A DNA stretch of 64,000 bases from Diaporthe sp. PMI_573 (GCA_021399435.1 JAJTUP010000017.1:1178001-1242000); one strand, 5' to 3'; shown: positions 10,850 through 21,311, numbered from the stretch's first letter. Translations and numbers: made by a program. The notes: generated by a model from the letters alone, not told the origin.

Positions 10850-12277
10850 CGTAAACTTCCTCTAGCGAACCTCGGGCCGTATCGCCTCGAATCGGATTGC
10901 ATTCGGGCAGCCAGCCCTCAACTGAGCTCGTCTTCCAGGGATGACGCAGTCGCCTCCAGCCCCATCAACACACATTCGGATCCACCTGACAAGCCAAGGC
11001 GGAGGGGTCGCTCCGCAGTTCAAGATAGCCAGAGACGAGCTCGGAAGACGAGGCAACGGCAGGTTGTCAAAGGTCAAAAGAGAGAAGACGACCTAAAGAG
11101 AAATGGTATCCAATCACCGGTGTCCAGAGAGACACTGGCAACCATAGACAGAGCCAATAGTACACCCACGAGCAGCGGAGTCTCCACTTCTGGATATGAC
11201 TGCCAGCTTAGGGTCGATCAAGGCGATCTCGATTGCCTTGAGGCTGGTCGGCCCCTGAATCACGAGATCATCAACACCTTTTTTTGTCTTCTCGCAGCCC
11301 TGTTCCTATTTACCGTCAGGTTTGTCGGCTCTGCCTCTCAACCTAGCGGATCTCCTACGAACGACCGGCTCGGTGCTTCCACCTTTTTCCATCCCGAGCT
11401 GATTACCTTTGTTCCCATCTGCTTTCCTCCTTCTGAGTACTGCGATGAGCACTGGCTTCTGTCCGTTGTTGACTCCACTGGAACCCGGGTGTGGGATCTG
11501 ATGACGACTGAGAACACTATGCAGGTTGTTTTGGAAATATTATCTAGCCATCAGCATCATGAGTTAGGGACGATAAAGAACAGGGATTGTCCCCACACAG
11601 AAAGTGTCGATACCGGGCTTTCCGTCGTTGTAAATGATGTTTGCATCGTTTCAGCTACGCTTGGCGCCGAGATGCGGTTGCCTGAGATACGAGAAGGCTT
11701 CCTGTGGCGGGATGTCCTGAAGTTCATGTTGAGGATAAGGATCGAGGACCCGTTCCGCCTCTGTTGGGGAATTGAGTTCGAGGATGATACGGTCCTTTTA
11801 GAAGGCAGTGATTCCAAAGACAACGAAGAGTGGAGGGTACTCTGCAGCAACACCCAGATATCCATCAGCTACGAGGCGGCCATCAAGGCAATTCAACATC
11901 AATGGCAGCGCCTTGACGAAGCGGCAACGGAGAAGAGGGAACGGAGAGAAAGAATCATAACATCAGGGACTTGCATTCAGGGTATACTAGGTTGCTTGGC
12001 TACATTGGCCTCGACACAGAAGCACCAGCTTGAGAGGCTTCAGAAAGACAGCGAGAACTTGGAAAACGTTCTTCGTATGCTTGTTAGAGCGGATGAGTGT
12101 TTGCTCAAGGTGTCTTTATCGGCGACTGAGGGGTATCCGCCCACTGCGCCACTACAATCTGAGACACGTGATCGATTGCAGGAGACGATGATCTGTCGAG
12201 CGCGTGGTGAGTTGATGGTCAAGACGCTCAATATGACTGTCAGTGAAGCTGTAGAGACGCTTCAGGCTGGACAATGA
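10850..12277 (+). CDS. Ulp1/C48-like cysteine protease with coiled-coil tail
   Basis: The frame is open from 10850, after a likely 3' splice site (CGCATTAG), to the stop at 12277, about 475 codons; the initiator exon is not identified. The first 110 residues are basic and disordered. Then comes a C48 (SUMO-protease-like) fold: 'DQGDLDCLEAGRPLNHEIIN' matches the 'L..gqwLND.iIN' entry of Ulp1 proteases, 'EHWLLSVVD' carries the catalytic His, and 'VNDVCIVSATLGAEM' fits the region of the catalytic Cys. The usual Q-x5-DCG is poorly kept, so activity is uncertain. The last 150 residues are a long helical, probably coiled-coil tail. Proteins of this shape occur as expanded, poorly understood families in fungal accessory DNA. 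Removal of SUMO/ubiquitin-like proteins is the family role; the actual substrate is unknown. Confidence 0.65.
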   Translation, partial: RKLPLANLGPYRLESDCIRAASPQLSSSSRDDAVASSPINTHSDPPDKPRRRGRSAVQDSQRRARKTRQRQVVKGQKREDDLKRNGIQSPVSRETLATIDRANSTPTSSGVSTSGYDCQLRVDQGDLDCLEAGRPLNHEIINTFFCLLAALFLFTVRFVGSASQPSGSPTNDRLGASTFFHPELITFVPICFPPSEYCDEHWLLSVVDSTGTRVWDLMTTENTMQVVLEILSSHQHHELGTIKNRDCPHTESVDTGLSVVVNDVCIVSATLGAEMRLPEIREGFLWRDVLKFMLRIRIEDPFRLCWGIEFEDDTVLLEGSDSKDNEEWRVLCSNTQISISYEAAIKAIQHQWQRLDEAATEKRERRERIITSGTCIQGILGCLATLASTQKHQLERLQKDSENLENVLRMLVRADECLLKVSLSATEGYPPTAPLQSETRDRLQETMICRARGELMVKTLNMTVSEAVETLQAGQ

Positions 12278-13816
12278 GGGAACGGATCTGGGCTTCGGCC
12301 ACAACCACAATGCTGTTGCAAAAACGTCCAGTTATCTAAGTTGCTAGATTTAGCATAATTTATGAAAGGAATGCGAGGCTGATTTTAAGACTGCATATTG
12401 GATGATAAGACGCGAGTTGTCGAGCGTTTCGGTGCACTGCCTTGGGGACATTATATCACATGGAAGAAAACGTGAAGTTAGGATATCATTATTGCTAAAA
12501 GAATATCCAGCATGAGGACAGGAAGCGAAAAGGAAGTCCTTGGCCCGAGCTCAGGTGACTGACACACAGGACTGAGTAACTTTTCTATATTTTGCACAGG
12601 TCAGCTGACATATGAGCTAGGTCCTCCTAAATGATATGCTGTGGTCTATGTGCCTAGGTACATCTACTATGGGTTCTGGGTGTTGGTGAAGTTCTCGCAG
12701 AGCAAGGAGACACCCACCAGGTGACCAAGACAAAGGGACTTTCTATCAGTGGCGACTTACTAAGCACTATGTAAAATACGAGGGGAAATACGAAATGCAG
12801 GGATAGGAAGATGTAAAGCAACCAAGAGAAATTTAAGCCTTGAGTCCAAAGTTTAATGCCGCTAAACATCTCCTACTGCGCTCTTATAGCTGTCTCTTGA
12901 CGAATAGCTAGTCGACATCTAGTTTTGGAAAGCGCTTTGTTATGTTGCTTGTCTTGCGGTTGGTAACAGACAGAATAAGCTTTGTAGCGTTCTCCTTCCA
13001 GGGTTTATCTGTACTTGCGTCAGCTACCTTTGGTTGGAGAACGTGCTTCTAGAACTTGCGTGGCGGTATGACAATGCCAGGCTCTGATTCGCCGGCCTGT
13101 GCCCTATTCTTCACGAATAGTTTCTATTCCACGTTATAATGTATTGTAGGCCCGCCATCATACGACCGTTCTGGCTCCTAGTCAGCGAATGGCACGAATG
13201 TGAAGGCGCTTCTGGCGGGTCTCAGCCGGCTCCTTCGGGCTAAAGGGGCAGATCTGGACACCTTGCTGTCGGAGGAAGACGTTTGAGAGTCTTTGGAAAT
13301 TTCTGTATCGTCAGAAGACTCATTACAATTCATCCTTCCATTGATAGGTCAGGTCGGCATTATCTTACACGCTCAGCGTCGCTTTGTTCTACCGTCATCA
13401 TGGACAATCTGAGTCAATCAACCTAGGCATCCATACGATTCCATGGTCTTCTCTGCACTAAAGCACGTGACAATGGGTGTCAGCAGCATACCCCGCAAGT
13501 ATAGTCATGTACCTCAATAAATCGGCCTAGGTAAATCAACAACTTAGTCGCACTGTAGCTTGGGACAGTAATAATTGGTCAGGCGTCCTATACTTTTATT
13601 AACTTTGCAGTACTTCTGAAAGCCGCCTAGCGTGTATACCTGTACTTGTAAGAAGGCTCACTTTACTGCCAATTATGGATGGCTAGGTTCTCGCTAAGGT
13701 AGATCAATGTGGCTGCAAGTCCTCTTAAAGTTTAAAGAATGACATATTGATTTCGCAAGAGGAAGCCACATATGCTCACAACTGTAGAATTAAGAGTAAT
13801 GTAAAGGAAGAGTTAG
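12278..13816. other. Intergenic, no gene recognised
   Basis: AT-richer sequence with only short, unconvincing frames. Nothing with a domain or splice pattern is visible up to the solo LTR. Confidence 0.5.
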
Positions 13817-13821
13817 TATCT

Positions 13822-14310
13822 TGTTATGAACCAACGCACTTGACGGCAAGGGGACCCGTTTGGGTGACCCAGACAACCCGGATCGGATGCCACGACGCCA
13901 GCCCCACGGCACTAGTTGGCAGAGTCACGGGATACGCCAAGACCAGGGTTAGGGTCTAGGACCCACCCACAGGGGTGGACCGATGGGACCGACGAGCGGT
14001 CCTGACGATACCAGGCTGGACCGCAACTATCGTCAAGCGGTCCAGGCGGTCCAACACCCAGGACGGATGAAGAGTCGGAACATATAAGGACATGGTCATC
14101 ACCACAGTAGATAGCTTTCATAGAACAGACTCTTCAGTCGTCAATCTAAGTATTCAGTCCAACAACTGGATAGCCTCACAGCTAGTGATCATACTCAAGA
14201 ATCATCGTGTCTTGCACAGCACAGCCAAGTATCACCCCTACGCCGTATTGCTAACATAAACCCTACAGGTTACCTACTGAACCCTACAAAGGTTTAGTGT
14301 GATCATTACA
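13822..14310. mobile_element. Solo LTR, 489 bp, with 5-bp target duplication
   Basis: The sequence begins TGTTATGAACC and ends GATCATTACA (TG...CA), and is flanked directly on both sides by TATCT (13817-13821 and 14311-14315), a perfect 5-bp target-site duplication. A TATA-like ACATATAAGG lies near 14080, about 260 bp in, as expected for the U3/R promoter. No gag-pol remnant lies next to it. This fits a solo LTR left by LTR-LTR recombination of a Gypsy or Copia retrotransposon. The superfamily cannot be decided from the LTR alone. Confidence 0.8.
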
Positions 14311-14315
14311 TATCT

Positions 14316-15218
14316 TTAGTATTTAATGTGATCTTTATTAGTAATGGTTTTGTTAATCCAAGACACTAGTGGCTGGTATGTCGTAGTCTGAGCTGCAAGT
14401 CATGTGAGTCATGTAAGTTAGTAAGCAGGAAGATAGGCTAATAGTAGGCTAGAGGTAACCATAATTACAGTCATGCAAATTCAAACTACTCGTTAGGCCG
14501 CAGTCGGTAAGTGATGTATTGTAAAAGGATGTGAGCTGGCGTGCGTGCAAAGCCCCGCCGAGCCATAGGCCTTATGGATAGAGGTGTGGCACAGTTGCAA
14601 AGGCACGAAGTGCCACAACTGGTTGATATTTTGGTTTATTGGTGTAATCGGCATGCCACCCGGTTCTGTTACATTATGCGTTAATGTAGTGTCGCTTTAC
14701 TGCATGGCGGGGCTGCCTTGAGGCATAAGCCGCGAAGTTAGAAGCTCCGTTAAAGTTAGAACTGTCCTTTGCAACTACCACCATCGGACCAGCTGTCTTA
14801 GCCATGAAACCAGAAGAGAATACGTACTGATTATTGGAGCTGATGGAACAAACTCTGGTAGGGGCAATGGAGTACCCTGATCGGCTACGCCAGCAACTCT
14901 GCTCCACTAACACGGCTCTACGTCTTGGCGATCGGCGATGGCTCCGGTCGTCAACTTGATATCCATGACATCACGTGAACCTAATGCCAACGTCATAATT
15001 ACATCTACACTGTGAACTGCTGAGAAGATGTCGTGGCCACAATTCCAATGGCGGAAATCCAGCTGACCTGGAGCTAGCAGCTGTCTCAGGGTACATAAAA
15101 CCCAAATCCTTAGATCATCTTGTCAGCGTCAGCACTTCCATCTAGTAGTACCACGTCGATAGAAGAGCAGTGACAATCTTAATATCACGACGACAAGACC
15201 AACGCTTAACCTGCATTC
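14316..15218. other. Intergenic upstream of EEP gene
   Basis: No gene is recognised. A short hairpin, GTGGCAC ... GTGCCAC, lies near 14587-14616. The last 150 bp form the upstream/leader region of the phosphodiesterase gene, with an AT-rich GTACATAAAA near 15091. Confidence 0.4.
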
Positions 15219-16601
15219 ATGAGTATGTATGGCCTATTTACAACGCGAGGCTTTTGCCTTTATATGAATAGAACTGTTTTGGTACGATATCTAGGTCAAC
15301 GATACCCTAGACATAGGAGCTCGTTCGGTAGAAATGGAGGTTTAAATCAGCGCTGGAAGTCATGGTTCCAAGGAAAACCGCAAAGCCCTTGCCAAACTTC
15401 TCAGCACTCATCACGGGAATATCTCCTAATGGCCCTCGAACTCAAGCGTCGAGGCGATTTCCGTGACGTCGACGACCTCTCTGACTTTGAATTCAACGAT
15501 TTATATCTCGACGCCATGTCAGGGTCTCTCGAGTTGGACGGTACAGCTCCTAAGACATCTACACCACAGTCTCTCATCGGCCAACAGACTAGCCCCAACT
15601 TCCTCCAGCCACACATATATAACCCCCAATCTTCATCCTGGGTATCTTTTGGCAATGAATACAGAACACTTAAGCGGGGAGATATCCTTAAAATTGCATC
15701 CTGGAACCTGTTTTTCTCTGCTCCCGCTGCCGCCGCTCGTGCCTCCGCCGCCATCGCCTATATGCGGACCATGTTTGGCCAAGAACCTCGTAACCTCGTG
15801 GTCATGCTCCAAGAACTCCGCCAAGAATCATTAGAAGTTATCCTTGAGGACAAGTGGGCTCAACAAAACTTCTCCCTCTCCGATACGGAGCCACCATACT
15901 TCCATTATGCAGGTAACGAATCTTTTGGCGAGGAACCCGACTGCATACCCAGTGAATATTTCACTCTCATGATGATTTCGCGGAATTTGCCAATATCGAG
16001 CTGCTTCCGTGTCCCCTTCGTCTCCGAAATGGAGAGAGATGCCCTTGTGGTTGGCATTCCTGTATCCGAGGACCATGACCCCGGGACATCAAAACGGTCA
16101 CTTCGCCTGTGCACAACGCACCTTGAATCACTCTACACGGGAAAAGAGCTCCGTTTTCGCCAACTCGTCCAAGTATCAGCGCTACTGAAAGGCGACTCGT
16201 CTCAGGGGCAGAGAATCTATGGCGGGCTGGTTGGTGGCGACATGAATTCGGTTGATCCGTCCGAGCACAACACTCACCGAGCACCCGAGGTAGGCCTGAA
16301 GGACGTTTGGGAGGATGAGCCGGCGCCGACACCGCCTGCCTTAAAGCCCTTCCAAAAAGATATCACATATGGTAAAGCCAGAGGAAATACGTGGGGCTAC
16401 CAATCCGACAGAGCTAGAACACGAAAACGGTTGGACAAGTTTCTCTACACAGGATCCATTGAGACGTTTGCGCTGAGTGAAGCTCAGGACACCACTGGAA
16501 AATTGGGTCGCTTTGGAATTGGGCTGAAAACCAAAGTCGGGTTGGGTGATGTTTGGGTCAGCGACCACTTTGGGGTCACTATAGGTATTAGGGTTGTCTG
16601 A
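15219..16601 (+). CDS. Endonuclease/exonuclease/phosphatase protein, TDP2-like
   Basis: A single uninterrupted 460-aa frame. All EEP-fold motifs are present in order: 'LKIASWNLFF' (Asn in metal site), 'VVMLQELRQE' (catalytic Glu), 'CTTHLES', 'GGDMNSVDP' (Asp/Asn pair) and 'VSDHFGVTIGI' (final Asp-His). This arrangement resembles tyrosyl-DNA phosphodiesterase 2 and related fungal EEP enzymes, which hydrolyse phosphodiester bonds with Mg2+, for TDP2 the 5'-tyrosyl DNA link left by topoisomerase II. The first about 70 residues are basic, rich in Arg and Ser, and not conserved. An internal Met at residue 72 (15432, 'MALELKRR') is an alternative start, and the N-terminal stretch could be a mitochondrial presequence. 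The gene appears intact. Substrate assignment as DNA-protein adducts is inference. Confidence 0.85.
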   Translation: MSMYGLFTTRGFCLYMNRTVLVRYLGQRYPRHRSSFGRNGGLNQRWKSWFQGKPQSPCQTSQHSSREYLLMALELKRRGDFRDVDDLSDFEFNDLYLDAMSGSLELDGTAPKTSTPQSLIGQQTSPNFLQPHIYNPQSSSWVSFGNEYRTLKRGDILKIASWNLFFSAPAAAARASAAIAYMRTMFGQEPRNLVVMLQELRQESLEVILEDKWAQQNFSLSDTEPPYFHYAGNESFGEEPDCIPSEYFTLMMISRNLPISSCFRVPFVSEMERDALVVGIPVSEDHDPGTSKRSLRLCTTHLESLYTGKELRFRQLVQVSALLKGDSSQGQRIYGGLVGGDMNSVDPSEHNTHRAPEVGLKDVWEDEPAPTPPALKPFQKDITYGKARGNTWGYQSDRARTRKRLDKFLYTGSIETFALSEAQDTTGKLGRFGIGLKTKVGLGDVWVSDHFGVTIGIRVV

Positions 16602-16802
16602 GGGCTTGAATCCTGATAGGTTCACTCGTATTCCATAATCATTCCTTGCCCATCGAATTCAACCGAGACTTATATAAGCCAAAAAGTAGTGTATACCTAG
16701 CGTCTCCTAAAGGAAATGAATTCCCTCATCTACTCTCTAACCTATCCACAAATAGTTCCCCTCTCCCCTCGCAACATTGGATGGCTAATTACGATCACAG
16801 CA

Positions 16803-16880
16803 ATGCCCAGTCACAATATTCAACTTCTCGCCCTTGATGGTGGTGGTGTTCGTGGCCGTCAAGTAGACCCTAGTAGACAG
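16803..16880 (+). pseudogene. Patatin-like phospholipase start fragment
   Basis: From the ATG at 16803 the frame gives 'MPSHNIQLLALDGGGVRG', the beginning of patatin-type lipases with the DGGGxRG oxyanion-hole motif. Homology stops straight after 'VRG': the usual 'LSAL.IL..L' and the GxSxG nucleophile site do not follow in any frame. In fungi this start is common in patatin-NACHT/NB-ARC receptor-like genes. It is a remnant of fewer than 30 codons, and nothing downstream restores it. Confidence 0.6.
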
Positions 16881-17548
16881 CTGTCACAGCAAGGACGCCC
16901 TGTGGAGTGTTTCCCTATACTTCCACTCGTGCTTCATCACAACATGTTAATAGTCGCGTGCTTCAGACGAGGTGTCGCTACTGTGCGCAGAGTCTCGTTG
17001 GGGAGTCTCTGGTCGCCCGCCCTTTTTGCCTGAGCCAACTATGCTTAGAATAGCCACAATACTTCGCCACAGGCTGATAAGAGTACGATAAGATACGGCC
17101 AGTGTAAAATTGTAAAGTCATCCGTCATTGGACAGTGAAAATGGGTTGAGGATCACTAGTCCATATTCTTGGTAGGCCGAGTTTCGGGACCTACACTGGG
17201 CCTTAACCAGCAGCCAATCTAACGGCTAGCCGAAATCGTCGAATAATCATCGTCTCAGAATCTCACCAACAAAGTCCGCTTGAGAAAGACGACAAATCCC
17301 GATCTAGGAAGACTCGATGGCGGGGATTTTCCGAGAATTTCGAGCAAACGCCCCTGGCGAATTTTCGCTGGTATGGCCTGCTCCAGGTTTTTGGATAATC
17401 CTGTCTGGCGAATTATCGCCGACAGGGTCTGTTCTAAACTTTCGTAAAACCGCATATCTTCCAATGGAAACCAATATGATGCCATGAATTGTCTAGAAAA
17501 CTGAGTATTTTCCCATTCAGGTCGGATTGCTGTAATAAGACCGACTAA

Positions 17549-18469
17549 TGCAAACAGGGTGGCAGCGACGGCCGAGATAAATGCGCTCTAAAGCATGAGA
17601 CTCTGAAGTGCCATGAACTTGGTTTTGTCACTCCAGTAACCGGCGGTTGCTCCGTTGCCTCTGAATTGATCTCGCAATACGCCAGCGAGGAATTGGCGTT
17701 CAGTGCAACGGTATGGCACAAGGTAGCACCGGCGACGCGGCTAGCGCTGTTCCACCAAGTTCTGGAGGGCCTACGAAACCTGCACGCGATGGGCATTATG
17801 CACCGGGATATCAGTCCTCGGAACCTGCTGGTGTTCTCGCTAGCACCCCCGCGGGCGGCCATCTGCGATTATGGTAAGTCCAAGGTTGGTACCAGAGGCC
17901 ACGAGGCGGCTCTGGGTCCGCAGGGCTTCACGGCGCCCGAGGTGGGCGGGCTGGCGGGCTACACCAGCGCCATCGATGTCTTCAGCCTGGGTCTCTCGAT
18001 CCTGGCAAACTTTGGACTCTGGGCCGGGGGAAACGAGTCCCCATCCAACCCGGAAATCTACCAGCTGGTGCTCCAACACCTGGCGGGCCTGGAAGGCAGG
18101 ATGCCCGACGGCCTGGGGGCTCTGTTGCGGTCCATGCTGGCGTGGGATCCCGCGGAGCGGCCGTCGGCCGAAGATGCCGTGGCCCACCAGGTCTGGGAGC
18201 AGGTTGCTGTGACGGGCTCAAGGTTGCCGCTCTCTACATCCAGCAGCTCTGGAAGTGCCTCGGATAGCAGCACGGCGGCCGCGGCAAGGCGGCGGCGGTC
18301 AGGTGCCATGGGTCCGTCCGGCTCCAGAGGGATGAACAAGAGGATGCGGGAACCAGACGCGCGGCTGCCGCCGAGGCCCCTGCATGGCTCGGGCGTGGGA
18401 AGGGTAAAGGAGAGTGGGATCACGAGGACGTCAGGCAGCGAGTTCCTGCTCTCACCACCGCCTGCATAA
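17549..18469 (+). CDS. Protein kinase-like ORF lacking the N-lobe
   Basis: The open frame starts after a TAA at 17548; no ATG precedes the kinase homology. Visible motifs: catalytic loop 'HRDISPRNLL' (Asp and Asn kept), 'CDYGKSK' in place of DFG, 'FTAPEV' (APE), 'AIDVFSLGLSIL' (subdomain IX) and 'DPAERPSAEDA' with Arg of subdomain XI. The glycine loop and Lys/Glu of the N-lobe are missing, so either an upstream exon is unseen or the gene is truncated. The last about 85 residues are Ser/Arg/Pro-rich and disordered. The locus has higher GC than its neighbours. ATP-binding ability is doubtful, so it may be a pseudogene or pseudokinase. Confidence 0.6.
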   Translation, partial: CKQGGSDGRDKCALKHETLKCHELGFVTPVTGGCSVASELISQYASEELAFSATVWHKVAPATRLALFHQVLEGLRNLHAMGIMHRDISPRNLLVFSLAPPRAAICDYGKSKVGTRGHEAALGPQGFTAPEVGGLAGYTSAIDVFSLGLSILANFGLWAGGNESPSNPEIYQLVLQHLAGLEGRMPDGLGALLRSMLAWDPAERPSAEDAVAHQVWEQVAVTGSRLPLSTSSSSGSASDSSTAAAARRRRSGAMGPSGSRGMNKRMREPDARLPPRPLHGSGVGRVKESGITRTSGSEFLLSPPPA

Positions 18470-18539
18470 ATGTAGATATCGGTTAAATAGAGTAGGAACG
18501 CAGAGGCAGAGGTTAATGTAGCTTTTAATTTAAAAGAAA

Positions 18540-18810
18540 AACAATACAGGGAGCGGTGCACCGAATCCACGGAACGGTGCATCGAAAATACATGCTGTGG
18601 TGCATCGAAATACAGGGTACGGCGCACCGAAATACAGGGAGCTGGATACCGAAATCTAGGGCAGGGGACATGGAAATGCCGGACAGGGTGTGCTGAAACC
18701 CACAGCGTGCGCCACCGCGGTCCAGGACACACCCCTTGCCAAAATCCAGGCACGGGACACTGAATCCAAGGTACGCTGCACCGAAATCCACCGAAACCCA
18801 GCGCCGGCGC
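18540..18810. repeat. Imperfect repeats with ATTTCGGTGCACC core
   Basis: On the minus strand (the sense strand of gene A) units of roughly 25-35 bp recur with the core ATTTCGGTGCACC or ATTCGGTGCACC, separated by CCCTG-type spacers. At least seven degenerate units are visible. They lie directly downstream of gene A. A similar but weaker field lies downstream of paralogue gene B (about 50170-50265). Confidence 0.6.
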
Positions 18811-18876
18811 CCAGTGCACCAGGGGCATCCGAACGTGGGAGAGAGTAGAAACCAGCGGAGGAACTCCAGCACGATC

Positions 18877-19771
18877 CTAGCTAGAATCATTCCGTATGTC
18901 GAGTAAATCAAGTCTGATTTCCTCGACAGCCCTTTGCCTATCAAAAGACTGGCCCTGTCTAGTTGCCAATTCTGCTGTCTCTGCGAGACGTTGACACGCT
19001 GTGATGAGCTTGCAAGGTGCTTTCTGTAAGATGCTAGAGGCCAGGGATTTGAGAGTTCGCTCGTCTATCTTTGACGATCGTTTGCTTGGAGGAAATTAGC
19101 GTGATAAGGCCGAGGAAAAGATATACTCACACAATCGCCTCAGCTACTTCCGAGTAAATAACGAGGAAGAAAGGCGATGGTCCCGCAAGCGTCTGCCAAC
19201 GCCTAGCGGTGCGTTTGCGTTCTATTAGATAGCGTTCCGAGACGTTTCGCTGCTGAGCATTCTTGTGTGTGGTGATTGCGACGCTTGCGTTACGCCGACC
19301 ACGCTGTCCCTGGAGCTGCGCATTTCGTCTTTCAGAGGCAATAATATCCTCTAACGATTTAAATATGCATAGTAGCTGTATATTAGCAAATCTTGAACGC
19401 ATATTATCCCCCTCATTTATAGTACCGTCCAGCAGTTGAAAGGCACAAGTAACAGAGGGATCCGAACTCGTTATGCCGCTCGGTAACGTCGTCTTCACCT
19501 GTATTGTTATCCAATGTTCTAGAACGTTCTGGAGATGTGCAACAAAAAAGTCCATCGGGTTCGGTCTGACAATTTTAGGTATGTTATTTAGCAATTGGAC
19601 CAGTTTTTTCTTGGTCCGTTTTGTACGGAGTCGCTTCTCCACGTGCGTGGACCGGACACTGCGTGTAGATACTCTTCGCTGTTTGCGGCTCCCTTTCGTC
19701 TGGAGTGGCATTGTCCCCGCTCCTGTCGGCAAAGAGACGCCATCGAAGCTGATTTCCATTGGATCGTACAT
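18877..19771 (-). CDS. Uncharacterised fungal protein, gene A (paralogue of gene B)
   Basis: Two exons, 19131-19771 and 18877-19084, are joined over a GTGAGT...CCAAG intron in phase 2, giving 282 aa. I recognise no domain with a known function. It is clearly homologous to the gene at 47.9-49.4 kb: both have 'TLP..I.S.DP....AF', 'R.AN..L...F.SLE.II..ER', and 'RRWQTLAGPSPFFLVIYSE' against 'KRWSILAKASPLFVLVYSD', followed at the same place by an intron and a helical last exon of about 60-70 residues. The start 'MYDPMEISFDG' recalls the DPMDIDI repeats of gene B. The middle is basic ('RTKRTKKK'). A TATA box sits 88 bp upstream of the ATG. No lesions are seen, so it is probably expressed. Localisation and role are unknown. 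Confidence 0.7.
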
Positions 19772-19858
19772 GGCATTCAATTTATTGTCAGCAGTGGTAT
19801 GGCGAGTTAACAATTCATCCTTCTGGACAATGTTACCACGGGCAAGGAGGTGGCGAGC

Positions 19859-19866
19859 TTTATATA
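19859..19866 (-). promoter_or_regulatory. TATA box of gene A
   Basis: On the minus strand the sequence reads CTATATAAAG, 88 bp upstream of the chosen ATG at 19771. Its position supports that start over non-ATG starts further upstream. Confidence 0.5.
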
Positions 19867-19943
19867 GAATGGTTGCGCCCGAGCCCAGGCTCTAGCCCAA
19901 CCCGGGGTTCAGGACTGCGCCCTCGCAGCAGGGCGTAGTTGCA

Positions 19944-20060
19944 CTTGTTACCGTGATCCGGTTTTCTGGATCCACCTGTGAGAATCCTGAGTCTCAACCC
20001 ACCTTGTTACCGTGACCCGGTTCCTGAATCCACCTGCGAAAATCCCCGGTCTCAACCCAC
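19944..20060. repeat. 59/58-bp tandem duplication
   Basis: Two adjacent copies (19944-20002 and 20003-20060) both start CTTGTTACCGTGA and end CTCAACCCAC. They differ mostly by C/T and G/A transitions. They lie in the divergent interval between gene A and the BTB gene. Confidence 0.75.
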
Positions 20061-20258
20061 CGTGCCTCCGGACCCAACGCCCTCGACTATGGTTGGTGGA
20101 CAGCACGTTAAACCTCGAGTAGAGGAATCTATAAGTATGGAGTCCGGCCAAGTTTGAGCCAAAAAATGTAAGAGTAAGGACCTCCACCATTGACTGCCCC
20201 AATGTTCGCCAGATCCAACCACATTAACTCGGGGGTTTGCGGGCTGCGAGGCGCAACA

Positions 20259-21311
20259 ATGCCGCATTTCCAAGCTCTCCTAGGCGGTGGAGAATTCGAT
20301 AAGTAAGCGCTTGTAATTATCTAGAAAGGTATTATCTCTAAACTGGTATTAGATCATTAGCAACGAAGCCGTTCAAATTTATTGTAAGACACGACGAAGT
20401 GGAATTTTACATTCACAAAGCCCTCCTGTCTCGTTTGTCGGCCCCGCTCGGTAGCCTGGTCAATGACGGGACGAAGGCGTCCCTGGAAGGCTGTGTGACA
20501 TGGGAGGACGTCGATGAGGGCGTCTCCTTGCGTTTCGCCCAATTCGCGTATACCGATACCTACATGGGTTTCGCGCCGGCGGAGAAAGATGATCCTGCTG
20601 GATGTTCTGAGGGTTCCCTTGACATCGCGGTAAAGGTGGTTGAGAAGCCGCAGGACAGCATTGGCCCGAGGCAGTCCCCGTTCCCGGACCCAGGCAAGAT
20701 TATACAACCAATCAACATCAAGACACGTTCCAATTGCCTATTCCCTGGCGTCTTACAAAATGACCGCAGACCGCACGCATGCCTTATTTTGCAAGTACAA
20801 CGGGTTCAAGCCGAGTGCGGCGTGCGAGTGTGGCGCAAGAGTTGATGGCGGTCCCTCCACGAAGAAGCGAAAGTTCGTCTCTGCGTTCATGGAGAAGCAG
20901 AGTGACCTTTCAGAGGCCAGCGACGTAGACGTTTGGCAAAATATATGGCAAACCAAGCAGGGATCCCGAAGAGAGTCCTTCGAGCACGTGTTCATCGGCC
21001 ACGCAGGGATCTGGATTCTCGCCGATCGATACGCCATCTCTCCGCTCATGGACCTTGCTTGCTCTTACTTGGTCCATGAACTGTCACAGTGGACCATCTC
21101 CACGTCGGCGTTCGTGCCCGAGTTTGCAAGATTCGTCCGATATGTGTACAGTCGCACGGTCCCAGGATGCCAGCTGCGGCTGCTCTTGGCACAGTTTGCG
21201 GCTTGTGCGGTGGAGGATGTGTCTGGTCTGGAAGGCTGGTCGGCGTTGGTCAACGAGACGCCCGGCTTTGGGGCAGATTTAATATATCAGATGACGAATC
21301 GATTTGACTGA
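20259..21311 (+). pseudogene. BTB/POZ domain protein, frame broken in the middle
   Basis: Exon 1 (20259-20302) encodes 'MPHFQALLGGGEFDK'. A 50-nt intron (20303-20352, GTAAGC...TATTAG with CTAAAC branch) leads to 'SLATKPFKFIVRHDEVEFYIH', the typical start of fungal BTB proteins, then 'ALLSRLSAPLGSLVN' and 'FAQFAYTDTYMGF'. The C-terminal half ('FEHVFIGHAGIWILADRYAI', then 'LMDLACSYLVHEL') is equally typical but lies in another frame, open from about 20636. The switch lies between about 20600 and 20760, and no intron with good signals reconciles the frames. Either an unusual intron or an indel is present. BTB proteins mediate dimerisation and often recruit Cullin-3; the fungal members of this type are of unknown role. 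Confidence 0.7.
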
